This document shows positions 32,401-42,687 of a stretch of DNA of 64,000 bases, in pieces (position 1 is the stretch's first letter; every line of letters starts with the position of its first letter). Position numbers and translations under genes: made by a program. This stretch comes from Apus apus (lineage: Eukaryota > Chordata > Aves > Apodiformes > Apodidae). The stretch spans positions 16,569,501-16,633,500 of the forward strand of contig NC_067287.1 in NCBI RefSeq assembly GCF_020740795.1, read 5' to 3'. The notes under the pieces were generated by a model that was not told where the DNA came from, ran no database searches, and saw only the letters and a program-made list of their open reading frames with translations.

Positions 32401-33665
32401 CCAAGGTCCTCCTTGCCCCAGCACTGGCCTCTGGCCCCTGCACAAGCCACTGTCTCGGCCAGTCCAAGTGACAGCCACAGCCCAGCCCATGCACCCTGTC
32501 CCTCATGGGGGGTGGACGTGTGGCAGCGGCCTCACTGTGGCCTCCCCAGACCACAAGTCAGGGCTGTGAGCATCCCTCTGATCCCTGAAGTGCTGCCTCC
32601 AGCCCCCGGCACTGTGCCCAGGGCTCCCGCAAGGAAGCAGGCAAGAGTTGAAAGCAGAACTGCTCCTGGGACTCCCACAACTGGGCTGTTATGAGAGGAA
32701 AGCTGTGGGAAGGGGAAAGCATCCTTCCCACTGCCTGCTTGCAGTGCTAATGACCCGTGAGGTGCTTTGGGGGAGCCCTGCACTGGGGGGGGGGTCCCAG
32801 CAGGGCTGCAAAGATGCAGCCATGTTGGCTTTTGACTGGGGTCTGTGTTCAGGTTGGTGTTGCTGGAGCCGAGCAACAGTGGAAGGTGAGATCCAGCCTC
32901 CTTCTCCTCCTTGTGGTCAGGCAGCTCACCTTCTCCTTTAGGTGCTGATCCCTTGCTGGAGTGTAAGCCAGTTGGTACTGCCAGGATGGGAAGCGGCAGG
33001 ATGTGGGACATAGGTGACACTGGGCACAGCAACAGGATGCAGCCTGCCTGGCTTTGCACTTCTAGGGCTCTGATTACTGCTCGTGCCAGCGCTAGGTGTT
33101 CCCATAATGCCAACCCACCCAGAGCTCCATGATGGCTTCTCCAGACCCCAGAAAACGTCTCCTCCATGCTAAACCCTGTCCTTCCCTCCCCACCCAGGTG
33201 GTGATGGACAACATGAGGAGGAAGTGCAAATGCCACGGCACCTCAGGGAGCTGCCAGCTGAAGACTTGCTGGCAGGTGACGCCCGAGTTTCGCCTGGTGG
33301 GGTCCCTGCTGAAGGACCGCTTCTACGGGGCCACCCTCATCCGGCCCCACAACCGCAACGCCGGGCAGCTGGAGCCGGGCCACGCTCGGCATCGCCGCCG
33401 GGCTGGCATCAGCGAGCTGGTTTACTTTGAGAAGTCGCCAGACTTCTGCGAGCGGGAACCAGCCTTGGACTCCTTGGGCACCCAAGGGCGCCTGTGCAAC
33501 AAGACCAGCCCAGGCATGGACAACTGTGAGAGCCTGTGCTGCGGCCGCGGGCACAACATCCTGCGGCAGACGCGCAGCGAGCGCTGCAACTGCAAGTTCC
33601 ACTGGTGCTGCTTCGTGGCCTGCGAGGAGTGTCGCATCACCGAGTGGGTCAGCGTCTGCAAGTAG
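17220..33665 (+). CDS. WNT10A: WNT10A, complete coding region in four exons
   Basis: Secreted Wnt ligand used in tooth, skin-appendage and feather/hair placode development. The join is 17220..17278, 20166..20428, 28232..28608, 33198..33665 (1167 nt, 388 residues; human is longer, about 417). Residues 1-20 form a signal peptide with core [10 protein letters not shown]; its flanks RPAL and PRS align with human WNT10A around the signal peptide. Then come [27 protein letters not shown] with N-glycosylation at N88, [30 protein letters not shown], the acylated [10 protein letters not shown] loop (Ser249, codon 33243-33245), a second glycosylation site N334, and the terminal [17 protein letters not shown]. 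The Pro/Ala linker found in human after LEPG is largely missing ([12 protein letters not shown] instead). All junctions are GT/AG and in frame. The ATG has A at -3; the frame stays open just upstream, but no earlier in-frame ATG was found nearby. Confidence 0.97.
17995..18115. promoter_or_regulatory. Candidate enhancer / conserved noncoding element in WNT10A intron 1
   Basis: An abrupt AT-rich stretch (tttaaatataatttgttaac ... attaattaaag) holds a GTTAAC core, a TTAATTAA homeodomain-type core and a palindromic GCAGCnGCTGC-like region. GC-rich DNA lies on both sides. Function inferred only. Confidence 0.35.
18235..18345 (+). repeat. Probable MIR SINE relic in WNT10A intron 1
   Basis: 'tgcctcagtttcccttctat', then a ggtggggaga stretch, then 'ccataactgcctcctcc' follows the MIR core order (gcctcagtttcctcatctgt, then aaaatggggata, then ctacctc). 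Divergent and called by eye. Confidence 0.45.
20166..20428 (+). CDS. WNT10A: WNT10A exon 2
   Basis: Acceptor tttccctcccag ends at 20165 and donor gtaagg begins at 20429. It encodes residues 20-107, from [16 protein letters not shown] to [13 protein letters not shown], strongly WNT10A-like. Confidence 0.96.
22760..22895. promoter_or_regulatory. Candidate conserved noncoding element in WNT10A intron 2
   Basis: The stretch 'gatcattgtttgtaaccc' has SOX- and forkhead-like cores. It is followed by tttaatctttcatt and cactttaaattatttgtagc. Unique, AT-rich DNA inside a GC-rich intron; inference only. Confidence 0.3.
23374..23403. repeat. T30 homopolymer
   Basis: An uninterrupted run of 30 T. No retrocopy body or target-site duplication is apparent on either side, so it may be a simple repeat. 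Length in the assembly may be inexact. Confidence 0.85.
26861..27005. promoter_or_regulatory. Candidate conserved noncoding element in WNT10A intron 2 (distal)
   Basis: The stretch 'ttgttaattttttaaatgca' has a homeodomain-type TTAATTTT core; ggtcaaattaacacac, actttaaacgcagg and ccttttaataagatc follow within 110 bases. Unique and unlike local composition; function inferred. Confidence 0.35.
28232..28608 (+). CDS. WNT10A: WNT10A exon 3
   Basis: Acceptor cttcctccgcag ends at 28231 and donor gtgagc begins at 28609. It encodes [15 protein letters not shown] to [12 protein letters not shown], including the WNT10-type insertion [18 protein letters not shown]. Confidence 0.97.
30796..30868 (+). tRNA. 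tRNA-Val-like gene, anticodon GAC, within WNT10A intron 3 (possible pseudogene)
   Basis: The 73-nt sequence matches vertebrate tRNA-Val. The acceptor stem GTTTCTG/CAGAAAC is fully paired with discriminator A; the T arm CTTGG-TTTGAAA-CCAAG is fully paired. The D arm and A box (TAGTGTAGTGG, 30803-30813) are intact; the B box GGTTTGAAACC differs from consensus by one base. The anticodon loop CTGACAC gives GAC (30829-30831), which reads Val codons but is not a standard vertebrate tRNA-Val anticodon. The anticodon stem TTTGC/GTGGC is weak: one G-C pair, three wobbles and one mismatch, and an alternative TGCC/GGCA pairing exists. Most differences from canonical tRNA-Val are CpG-decay type. A T6 Pol III terminator follows six bases later. 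It could be a functional isodecoder or a decaying copy. Confidence 0.65.
30875..30880 (+). terminator. Pol III T6 terminator after the tRNA-Val-like gene
   Basis: Six consecutive T begin six bases after the tRNA 3' end, as in functional tRNA genes. Confidence 0.6.
33198..33665 (+). CDS. WNT10A: WNT10A exon 4 (terminal coding exon)
   Basis: Acceptor cccacccag ends at 33197; stop TAG is at 33663-33665. It encodes [38 protein letters not shown], and the C-terminal Cys-rich domain ending ITEWVSVCK. Confidence 0.97.
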   Translation: MVMDNMRRKCKCHGTSGSCQLKTCWQVTPEFRLVGSLLKDRFYGATLIRPHNRNAGQLEPGHARHRRRAGISELVYFEKSPDFCEREPALDSLGTQGRLCNKTSPGMDNCESLCCGRGHNILRQTRSERCNCKFHWCCFVACEECRITEWVSVCK

Positions 33666-34350
33666 CTGGGCAGGGATGGGTGCCCACCCCAAGGTGCCAG
33701 GGACAAGTATGCCTTGCCTGCCGAGGGGGGGAGGGAGATGGGGATCGGCGCTGGGAGGGGGAGATGGAGCCACGGTACCCGCTTTCCTCCGCTCCGAGGG
33801 GAGCGGGAGAGGAGATGCTCAGCACCCTCTGAAATCAGCACTTTGTTGTCACCCAGGGAGGGCAGGGCTGCCTGCTGCCCACCCGGCCCCGCACCAGAGC
33901 ACCAAGGCTCCCAGCCCCGGGAGCGCACGGCCATGCTGTACAGACTGCCGACACCAGCACCGCTCGGGGGGCGGAGGGTGGGCACGGGGATGGGGGAGCA
34001 CCCGCTGGCACCCAGCGGGACAGGGCAGGGTGGGGTGGGGGACAGCAGGGCATGGGGAGCCCAGGGTGGGAGGGGAGGGGACACACGCATATCGGCTCTG
34101 TGCACAGGTTCCTCCAGCCACATGCGAGGCTGTGCTCTGAACGGGATGGGGACGGAGCATCCCATGGGATAGAGAGGGGGCACAGCTCCCCGGGCTGGGG
34201 CTCACCTCTGCCAGGGCAGGCCTTGGGCCAGCTTGGACTGCAGCGTCATGGCTGGAGGGGAGGGTGCCCAGGGCCGTGCTGTGTGTGCCTGTGTTATTGT
34301 ATGGTAAGTTATTTTCTGATTGTGAATAAAAGTGGATTGGAGACAGCACT
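33666..34350 (+). other. WNT10A: WNT10A 3' UTR
   Basis: From the TAG to shortly after AATAAA at 34325-34330. The last 60 bases are AU-rich (ttattgtatggtaagttatt), and the rest is G-rich. The cleavage site is inferred. Confidence 0.75.
34325..34330 (+). terminator. WNT10A: WNT10A polyadenylation signal AATAAA
   Basis: Canonical hexamer 660 bases after the stop, in an AU-rich context and followed by GT-containing DNA. Confidence 0.8.
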
Positions 34351-34794
34351 CAGTATTTTGGGATGCATCACCCTGCTCTTCCTGCTGCCTGGGGCTCTCT
34401 GCTTCTGCAGGGTGTCAGAAGGATGATGGGGGACCCCTGGTACTGCCTACTTGGTGCTCTGCTGTCATCTCATAATAACAGCCCTAGGAACTGTTTGAAG
34501 ACAGGCAGGAGGTGCGAACCACCCAAGGGCACCCCAAACCTTTGCAACATGGCTGGTGGGAGGCTGGGGGCCTCCTGGAGAGGGATGGTCAGGTTGGAGA
34601 GCAGGAATTGGGGCATGCAGTGAGGAGGGGCCCGGTGATGGGGGTCCCTGAACAGCACCTCGTTGCGGTAGTGGGGAAGGCACCCATCCAGCTGCAGCAG
34701 CCTGGGGGGGCCAGGCAGTGAATCATGCTGCTGGTATCTCCAGGCTGATAGCTTCCCTTCTTCTCCCATGGCTGCACGCCCCTTGGGGCTACAC

Positions 34795-34813
34795 AAAAAA
34801 AAAAAAAAAAAAA
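34795..34813. repeat. A19 homopolymer
   Basis: Nineteen A, then gaaaaagaaatgaatttttaaaaaa. It could be a retroposon tail on the + strand, but no body is recognised upstream. Confidence 0.7.
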
Positions 34814-35931
34814 GAAAAAGAAATGAATTTTTAAAAAAGCACAACAGAAATCGAGGAGGAAAATACCAGGCTGGAAGGGAGTGAGTGCCCCAGGCCCAGT
34901 GGGGAGTGGCCTGTGTCCTCGTTTCATAATGCTCTTCATAATGCTCCCGCAGGCAGCGTGGAGCTGGGTGAGCTGGGACGGGTGCTCTGCCCTTTGCCAC
35001 CCCCGGGTGGCAGGGCTGGGTTTGCCTCTTCAGGATGGACCTTGTGGATGGGGTCCTTGGCCCTGGAGCCAGCTGTGTTTTAAGGTGCTGAGGAGAAGAG
35101 GAGGGCACTGGAGGAGGTGGAGGGAGGTGTGGGAGCTCCTGTGACCTAGTGGCATCTGCATGGCTCCATCTTCCAGTGCAGCAGGGACAGCAGGGCATGC
35201 AGCCACTGTGGTGGCTCCTGGTAGCAAAGACCTTGGAATGGTGACCCTGCAGGGACCAGACCTCTGCTTGGGACTCAGGGCACCCAAGCCCTCCCTGTGG
35301 GCCATGAAAGCAGCAGTGCTCCCATGGGGAAAATTTGCTTCAGCAATGCACTTTCCCTCCCAAAGTTCTGCTTTTCCATCTCCAATATTCATCTCCAACA
35401 TCAAGGCCCTTTTTTCCAAATCCCCACACACTTTGCCTCTCCCCATGGCCTCTGCTGAGCCTCCAGAACCATCTGCCATCAAGGGCTTGGCTTCCCAAGG
35501 TCTGGGCAGCCCAAACCTCTCCTCTTTCATGAGCATGAGTGCAGCCTCCCTGATCGGCAGATGGTTTCCGTCTCAGTCCCACCAAAGAGTCATGTTTCGT
35601 CATATGGAGGGACTATGAGCTGCTTCAGCCTTGAACCTTCTGGGGCATAACCCCCCTGCCCCATGAGGGACACTTCAATCCTGCAGGGAATGGCACATGG
35701 AGCTGGGCTGAAATGGGAAGGTTCAAAGTGTGTCACCCAAGAGAGAGGGGTGACTATCGTGGTAGAGGAGTCCAGGCAGGTGATGGAGGTGGTTTCCAGG
35801 AGAGGAAATGAGATTTTCCCAACACTTCCATCATCTCACTGCAGAGGCAAATTGCTAAGGAAGTTCCAAAACTGAAATATAAATGGTCATTTTTTTCACA
35901 TTAATGTCATGAAAAGAGCAGTGAAGGCTTC

Positions 35932-35957
35932 TTCCCCAGCAAGTCCATGCTGGGGAA
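35932..35957. repeat. Perfect 10-bp hairpin followed by A-runs
   Basis: ttccccagca / tgctggggaa with a six-base loop (agtcca). Runs of 16 and 13 A follow directly (35956-35971, 35976-35988). Confidence 0.75.
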
Positions 35958-37976
35958 AAAAAAAAAAAAAAGTAGAAAAAAAAAAAAAGTGGAACTTACT
36001 CCAGTTTCATCAAGAATTTTGACCCAGACTCTAGAGATTCCTCCATTCTCAAGGGTCCCTGCTGCAGACAGGACCACCAGCCTGGTGGCTTGGCTAGAGC
36101 TGTGCAAAGTCCAGTGGTTTTCTCAAAGTTTGAGCTTCTCAGTCCCAGAAGCAGCAGAGCTTCTCAGCTCCTTCCAGCAAACTGAAAGCAAATCTCACTT
36201 CTTGCCTCTGCGGTTGTGGAGAGTGATGGGAAAACCTGACCTGAGTCTGACTGCTGAAAAGGCAATAGAGAGACCTGATCTGGCCTGATTGGTTTGCACT
36301 TCTGCCAGGTCTGAAGCCAAACGTGTGGCTGTCCAGATGTGGATACCCCAGGCTCGTGCTCTCTCAGATCCCGGCTTTGTGCCCATCACCAGACACAGCG
36401 TGGAAGAGCCAAGGGGACAATGTATTTACTCCAGCATAGCTGATTGCTCTGGTCCTTTGTCCTCTCACCCAAAGCCCCAGCTCATCTCCTACTTCTGAAA
36501 AGCTCCAGCAAGGGTGGGGAAGGTCTCTGGGGGTGGCAGGGGGAGAGTGGAGGGGGGGCTGGGACTTTCCCCAGGAGATCACAGGAGGAACTTTGGCTGG
36601 AGGGTGGGGGGAACCGGTGAGGAGTTGCTACATCATGCCCCAATGAGCCATGAGTAACTCCTCTGGTATTTCTTCCCCTCGCAGAACAGTCATGAGAGCC
36701 AGATCCTGCCCGAGGGAATCACTACATGGGAACGCCCAGCCCCATCCAAATTCCATTCCTGCTCCCAGCAGAGCTAACGTGAAGCAGAGCCATGAGGGGA
36801 CAGATCCTTGGTACCCTCTGTCCCATTCCACCCATTGGGGTGGCATGACCATGGCCATGGGCAGAGCTGGCAGTGTTGGCTGGCAGATCCTGGTGGGCTG
36901 CTGACCCACAAAAGCAGGCAGATGCACCTGGGCTACTGGCAGTCACTGGAGAGCAAAGCCTCATTGCATCCACTGGTCCAAGGGAAGCAGAGGGCAGACC
37001 CTTGCTTGTCGTGATCTGGTCAACTGGTTTCCATGCTTCCTTTGGTTGAGAAGCTGGTGACCATGGCTTGAGACCCCTTCTGAGAGCCTGGCTGGCACCG
37101 TGCTGAAACCTGAGCTGCAGAAAGGTGCTCCAAGGCTTTCCTGAAGTTCAGCCCCAACATGTCATGCTTGGCACCAGCACCTGTGCAACCCCCCGAAAAA
37201 GAAAAAATCGTTTGGCCCTAACTGACCTGCTTGGCAAGGCAAAATACCTACAGCGAGGCAGCATCTGGCTCAGGAGAGGATCCTGGGAGTCCTGTGTTCC
37301 CCCCACCTGGCCCAGCTCCTGTCCACCACCCCCTGGCACAGCATCCTGGTGGCATTGTCCTCCATGATGAGGGGTGGGGCATCTACTCAGTGAAAAGGCT
37401 GTAGCCACCAACATGTTGAGCTCGTTGATTGACTAGACATGCTGGCCAGAGCCCGACTTCACAGGAGACCACCCTGCTGCTGGGAGGACTGCAGCCTCCT
37501 TGCTCAGCCACAGCTGCACCTTAGTGCTCTGAAGCTTGGTGCCTCTGGATACGGGGCTGTCACATGCCTGGGGAAGGGCCAGCAGTGTCTGGAAATGGGT
37601 GGGAGAGGGAGATAGAGAGCTGAGGGAGTTCTTGGGCTGAAGGCTGGGATGGAGCCAGGGCAGCTCCAAGGTTTGGGGTAGGAAGAGCTCCCTGAGGAGC
37701 CTGGCCAAGGAATGGGGAAGGTAGGGGCTGAGCATGCTGGGAGCAGAGCTTGGGCTGCACTGAGCCCCTTAGGCAGAAGATCTGAGAAGAGGCAGTGGGT
37801 GCAGAGGAGCAGGGTGGGCAGGCACTGGAGTGAGAGCAGGAGGGGGAAACGTGTGAGAAAGGAGTCTGATAGTGTGCCTGGGAAAGGGGTGATGTGGAGG
37901 TCTTTTCCAGCCCAAACCCCAATCGCCAAGATCTCCACCAAACAGATGGGCACCAGGTCTCCCTAGGGAGCCTGTG

Positions 37977-38010
37977 GATTCAGAGGGAATGCTCTAACCA
38001 TCAGACCACC
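37977..38010 (-). repeat. Possible tRNA-derived SINE fragment
   Basis: On the - strand the sequence GGTGGTCTGATGGTTAGAGC resembles a tRNA D-arm with A box (TGGTCTNNTGGTTAGAGC). No T arm or acceptor stem follows, so this is at most a relic. Low certainty. Confidence 0.3.
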
Positions 38011-39642
38011 TTGCTCATGGTGTGGCCCACTGCTGCAATGGCTGTGGGTAGTTTTAGACCCAAATTTTCTTTACTGTCTCAGTCCTGCATGTGGTTCCCT
38101 GCCCCAAGAATAGCCAAGGACACCTCAGGTCTATTGGGGAGTGTGTGAGGGACACTGGTCCCTGGCACAGGTCTATGACCCACAAGAATAGGGCACCTTT
38201 CCTTTATCACTTGACCAGACACTTTTCACAGGGAGTGTCCAACCCTGGCTGCTGCATGAATGCATGTCTTTCCTCTGTCCCCCAGCAGGAGCTGAAGAAG
38301 AGGAAGGTGGGTGCCAGTGACAGGAAGGGATATTGGGGTCCATCAATATCCCCAGCTCATTGATTCCACGAGGCAGATGGAGGAGGCAAGAGGATGCCTG
38401 GTTGTGACAGTGCAGAGCACACCTAGGAAGGGGGTGATCCTGGAAGAAGCCTGGTGGGGACATCAGGACACATGGGAGAAAGGGGGAAAAGCTTTTTGGG
38501 CATGGACGGAGAACACCTGGGGGAATTTTGTGCCACTCCTTCTCCCCATGGCAATGGGAGGTTTTGGGCTGGGGAGGGAGGTGATGGAGGGGCAGAGCCA
38601 GTGTGGGGGCAGGATGCCAATGCAGGGGAGGTGGGAGCAGGCGGCTGGGGGTTGAGGGATGAAAGCACTGGGTCCTGGGGGGGAGTGACAGGAGTGGTGC
38701 AGAGGCAGCCAGCACAGCCAGGTGCAGCGGGAAGGGCTGGGGGGAAGGCAGGGGAAAGAGGCCAAGTGCAAAGAGAGCAAAGGCAGCAGAGGAAAAGAGA
38801 GCATGGCCAGAGAGGCAGACATGAAAGGGGGAGTGAGGCAAGGGAGAGATGAAAGGGCCATGGCGCGGGTGCTCCTGCCTCCTCCCCAGGCTCCCGGGGC
38901 CCTGTAATCCCCCGGGAGCTGGCTCCTCTCATGTGGTGGCCCGCAGCTGTGTGCGGTCGGCTCAGCCCCACCGCTCCGCACAGGGACTTTCCAGGAGGGG
39001 GAGAAACCCAACACAAAACACATGACTTAACCAGCGCCTGCCAGGCCCCGGCACACGCAGGGTCCGGGGGCACCCCGGTACGTGGCACGCCCCGGGATGC
39101 TGCAACCCACCAGGGCCAGGGCCAGCCGGAAGGCACGGTCCCTTGTGCTGAGGGAAGAGGTGAGCCAGAGCAGGGTGAAAAGGGTGTGAGCCCAGCTGGT
39201 CGATGGGCAGAGCTCCAGGGTGGTTACACATGCATGCAAGAGCCTTGGAGAGCCCGGATCAAACAGCATTGGGATGCGCCCTTAGGGGCACCCCCTGAGG
39301 CCATGAAGGTGGAAGGATGCAGGAGCTCAAACCCTCTCCCCTTCTTCCCTGCTGAGTGCCATACCCTCCCCCTTTTGCCTGCTGGGTTTGGCTCTGGGTA
39401 CTAAGGATGCAGCAGGACTTGGCAGTCACAGTTGGCACCCATCCTGATGGGTCACTAGGTCATTTATTTTACTGCTGAAAAGCAATCCAGGAACCCAGGC
39501 CACAGCAGATACTGAAGAGAGATTTCAAAAGCACTTGGGATATCTCCATTCTCCATGCCTTCCCAGGCTACCAGAGGGGGGCTCTTTCCCATAGCAGATG
39601 ACCTGGCTGCTGGACAGTCTGCTGTTCAACACTGCTGACTGC

Positions 39643-39696
39643 AGGGATGCTGGGCTACACAGGGATGCTGGGCTGTACAGAGATGCTGGGCTCTCT
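39643..39696. repeat. 18-bp tandem repeat, three copies
   Basis: Unit agggatgctgggctacac, then agggatgctgggctgtac, then agagatgctgggctctct. Too short to suggest function. Confidence 0.85.
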
Positions 39697-42673
39697 TCTC
39701 AGCATTGGAACAGATGGGGCAGCAGAGCTGGGACCTGTGAGGAGGTTCTCCATGTCTCCTTTCCTCCTCACATCAGTTTTGCCCATGCCAGCCTTCTCTT
39801 GTGTGCCTATATGAACCTGGTGGGTTTAGCTAGAAGTGACTCTGAGCCTGGGCAGCACTAGAAGCTGCCTTTGCCCTCCTGTCTCTGTGCTTTTCCTCTT
39901 CCCAACCCCACTGTCAAGATAAAAGAGGACCGCTGCTTGGCAGCATGGCCAGGAAGCTCCCTGCAAGACCTTCCCCTTCCAAAGGTTCTTAGGGAGCAGG
40001 GTCAGCTCCACAGCTACTTCCCCTCTGGGGGAACCCATCAAACTCCGTCTTTCTGGCTACATCTGGAAGTGCTCTGACTTCCTCCAGAGTACTCCCAGCC
40101 TCCCCACAGCCGCAGACATCCCATGAGCTCCCTGTGCCTGCACAGCAGCCCTGAAATTGTTCCTAGAAACATCTCCTGAGCTGTTCTGGAGTGCTGCCTC
40201 TCTGGACTGCATTCATGGACCGAGCTGAAGAGGTGATGAGAGTACCACAGAGGGGAAGAGCTCAGTGCACTTGGGGAGCAGGGGATGGCTGTCTGCATCC
40301 CTCCATATCCCTCCTGGTAGGATCCAGCCCTCCCCATCGGAATGCTCCAGCAGGGTTGCAGCTGCAGGGAGGGGAGGTGCTCGCTGAGCGCCGTGGCACA
40401 AAAGCATGATAGGGCACGCTACACTGGACCATGAATACCTGTCCCAGGTAGTTAGAGGCAGCCAAGGCGTGTACGGGTGGCACAGGAGCACACGCCTCAT
40501 CAAGCCTGGGCGGTGGTGCTCCACCAGGAGAGGAGGCTCTTTCCAGTTTGCCCTCCCACTGGCACGGTTAAACGAAGAACTCCCCCCCCGGCAGGGACCC
40601 GCTTCCCCATCACACTCTGCACGTAGTGCACGGGTCTTGCGGGGGTGGTGGGGGGGGAATACCCCTTTTCTCCCTGGCAAAGGGAATGTGAGTGGGCCTG
40701 ACCTGAGGCTGGAATTGGGCTGGGTGGCCTTGCTGGTCCCACCAGCCTAAGCATCACCCCTTGAATGAAGTATGAAGGGAGCTGCTGAGTGAGGATCAGA
40801 AATCCTCAACCAGGAGATGCACCAGGCAGTGAAAGAATAAAGAGAGGGGCAGGTAGCGGTGTCTGGTGACTTGCTCTCATTTGCTGCTTGTGTGGACATG
40901 GACAGCATGCCTGTCATATGATGGAGACACATCCATGTGAGTCTCATCCCTGCTGCTCATGCATAGCTCACTGTGCCCTTGCTTCTGCAGGATCCCATCG
41001 CTCAGAACAGGCTGCACCTCACTGCCATGCAGTTGATCACACTGCCTGCACCCACCCAGGAGTGCATGTTATCCAAAGAATCCTCCAGACTCTCTGCTTC
41101 CTTGTGCTCTCAGCCCAGGTACCCACATACATATCCCTGGGGCATCCTAAAGGGCTGACTCCAAGTAGAGAACAAGAAAAAAAGCCAAAGTCTCCAGCTG
41201 TTTGCAACAGCTGCCTAATAAAAAGGATGCACTGCACTGTGACACTGCCAGTGTGAATCCTCTGCCCTGACCAGCTGGGGTAAATACCTGCTGGAGGAAG
41301 GGGCTTTTGCTGAGTGACATCTTGGAGTGAAGCAAGGTCTGGACTGGTGCTGGTAGCCCCGTGCTGGCTAAAGGTGCACTCCAGACCTACTGGCAGCCAA
41401 AGGCTGGGACTTCACACTCTGCACATTTGGGCTAGCAATGAGGCACATTTCTAGCAGCCAGAATGCTGAAGTGCTTTTGGTCAGGACTGTCTGCAGTGCT
41501 GGAGGTGACTGAGCCAGGTGGGCTGGTAACTTTAGAGGACCCACAGAGCAAGGGTAAGGTGGCTGTGAAGTGAAAGGGGTCAACACTGTTCTTGCCTCCC
41601 CCAGCACTGGGGATATGTTGTGCTGTCACTGTTCACAGGTACTGAAGTCTGTGGTGGGTTGTAACACCCTGGACTGGATTTGATGTGGCTGCCTGCTAAA
41701 ACCACTCCTGCAAGGTCCATGGGCAGCAACCGTGGCAGAGGGACAGATGTCCTAGGTACTGCAGGGGCTTCCCTTCAGGTGGTATTGGTTGGGCTGAAAG
41801 AGGAGCCTGGCAGCAATGGGAAAGCTGGGATGTGCTGGGTGATAAACAGTCTTTCCCTGGAAGTACTGTGCAGCCAGCAGCTCAGACCTGCAACCTTCCT
41901 GCAAGATGTATGCTGTCTGCTCCAGTGCAAGATATTGCAGCAAGAACAAGCTAGGCTGGGAGTAGGACCCAATAGTCCTGTTCCTGATGCCACTTCCATG
42001 CCTCAGGTCACTCAGACTGAGAGGGAGCCTGATCCTCGTGCTGTCTCTATAGCCTGCTGCTGCTGGAGGGAGCTGGTGGAGATGCCTTGAAGAGAAGTCC
42101 TTGGAGGCATATCAGGATGTGAATCCCCTATGGCAGGTGAGCCCTGTGGTGAAGCATAGTGCTAGATCAAGGCTGAATGAGGGCAGGGAAGTGAGGCATT
42201 CTTGTCGCTTGTCTTGGGGACCAGAAGCTGGAGAGGGGATGAGAGAGGAGGTTTGTCCCTGCTCAGCCCATGTGCACTACAGGAGGTGCCCAGGCTGCCA
42301 GCAGAGTTGCAGCTGCAATTGTTCCATGGTGGCTGTGGCTCCTGGAGCCTCCTGACTCCCAGTCCCCACTGAGGGCTTCCTGTTGCCACAGCCACAACAC
42401 TTTAGGATTTGGGGATTCAGCTCCACCCCTGCTCTTCTGATGAGACATCCTTTTCCATCAGGCACCTTCCTCCCCTAAGCCACTGCAAATCCCAGCACTG
42501 GCCCCACGCTCATCGGGGACCACAGCGTCCCTTGGCCAAGTAGCCAAGCTCGGCAGGAGCCCAGCTCTCCAGCTGCTGGCAGAGCAGCCCTCCCTCACCA
42601 GCTGCCCTGCACTGGGGCTGAAAACAAACAAACACCCCAGCACCAAGCCCCAGCAACTCATTCCCTCCTAACG

Positions 42674-42687
42674 ACTGTAATTACAGT
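42674..42687. promoter_or_regulatory. Perfect 14-bp palindrome with TAATTA core
   Basis: ACTGTAATTACAGT is self-complementary and contains the homeodomain core TAATTA. Nearby sequence (ctcctaacgactg ... gccgcgcttgaaacc) is unlike local simple repeats. Candidate homeodomain dimer site. Confidence 0.35.

Larger units (their letters stand above)
28609..33197 (+). other. WNT10A: WNT10A intron 3
   Basis: A 4.6-kb GT-AG intron. It carries a tRNA-Val-like sequence on the same strand at 30796-30868. Otherwise it is unique DNA without a recognised gene. Confidence 0.88.
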
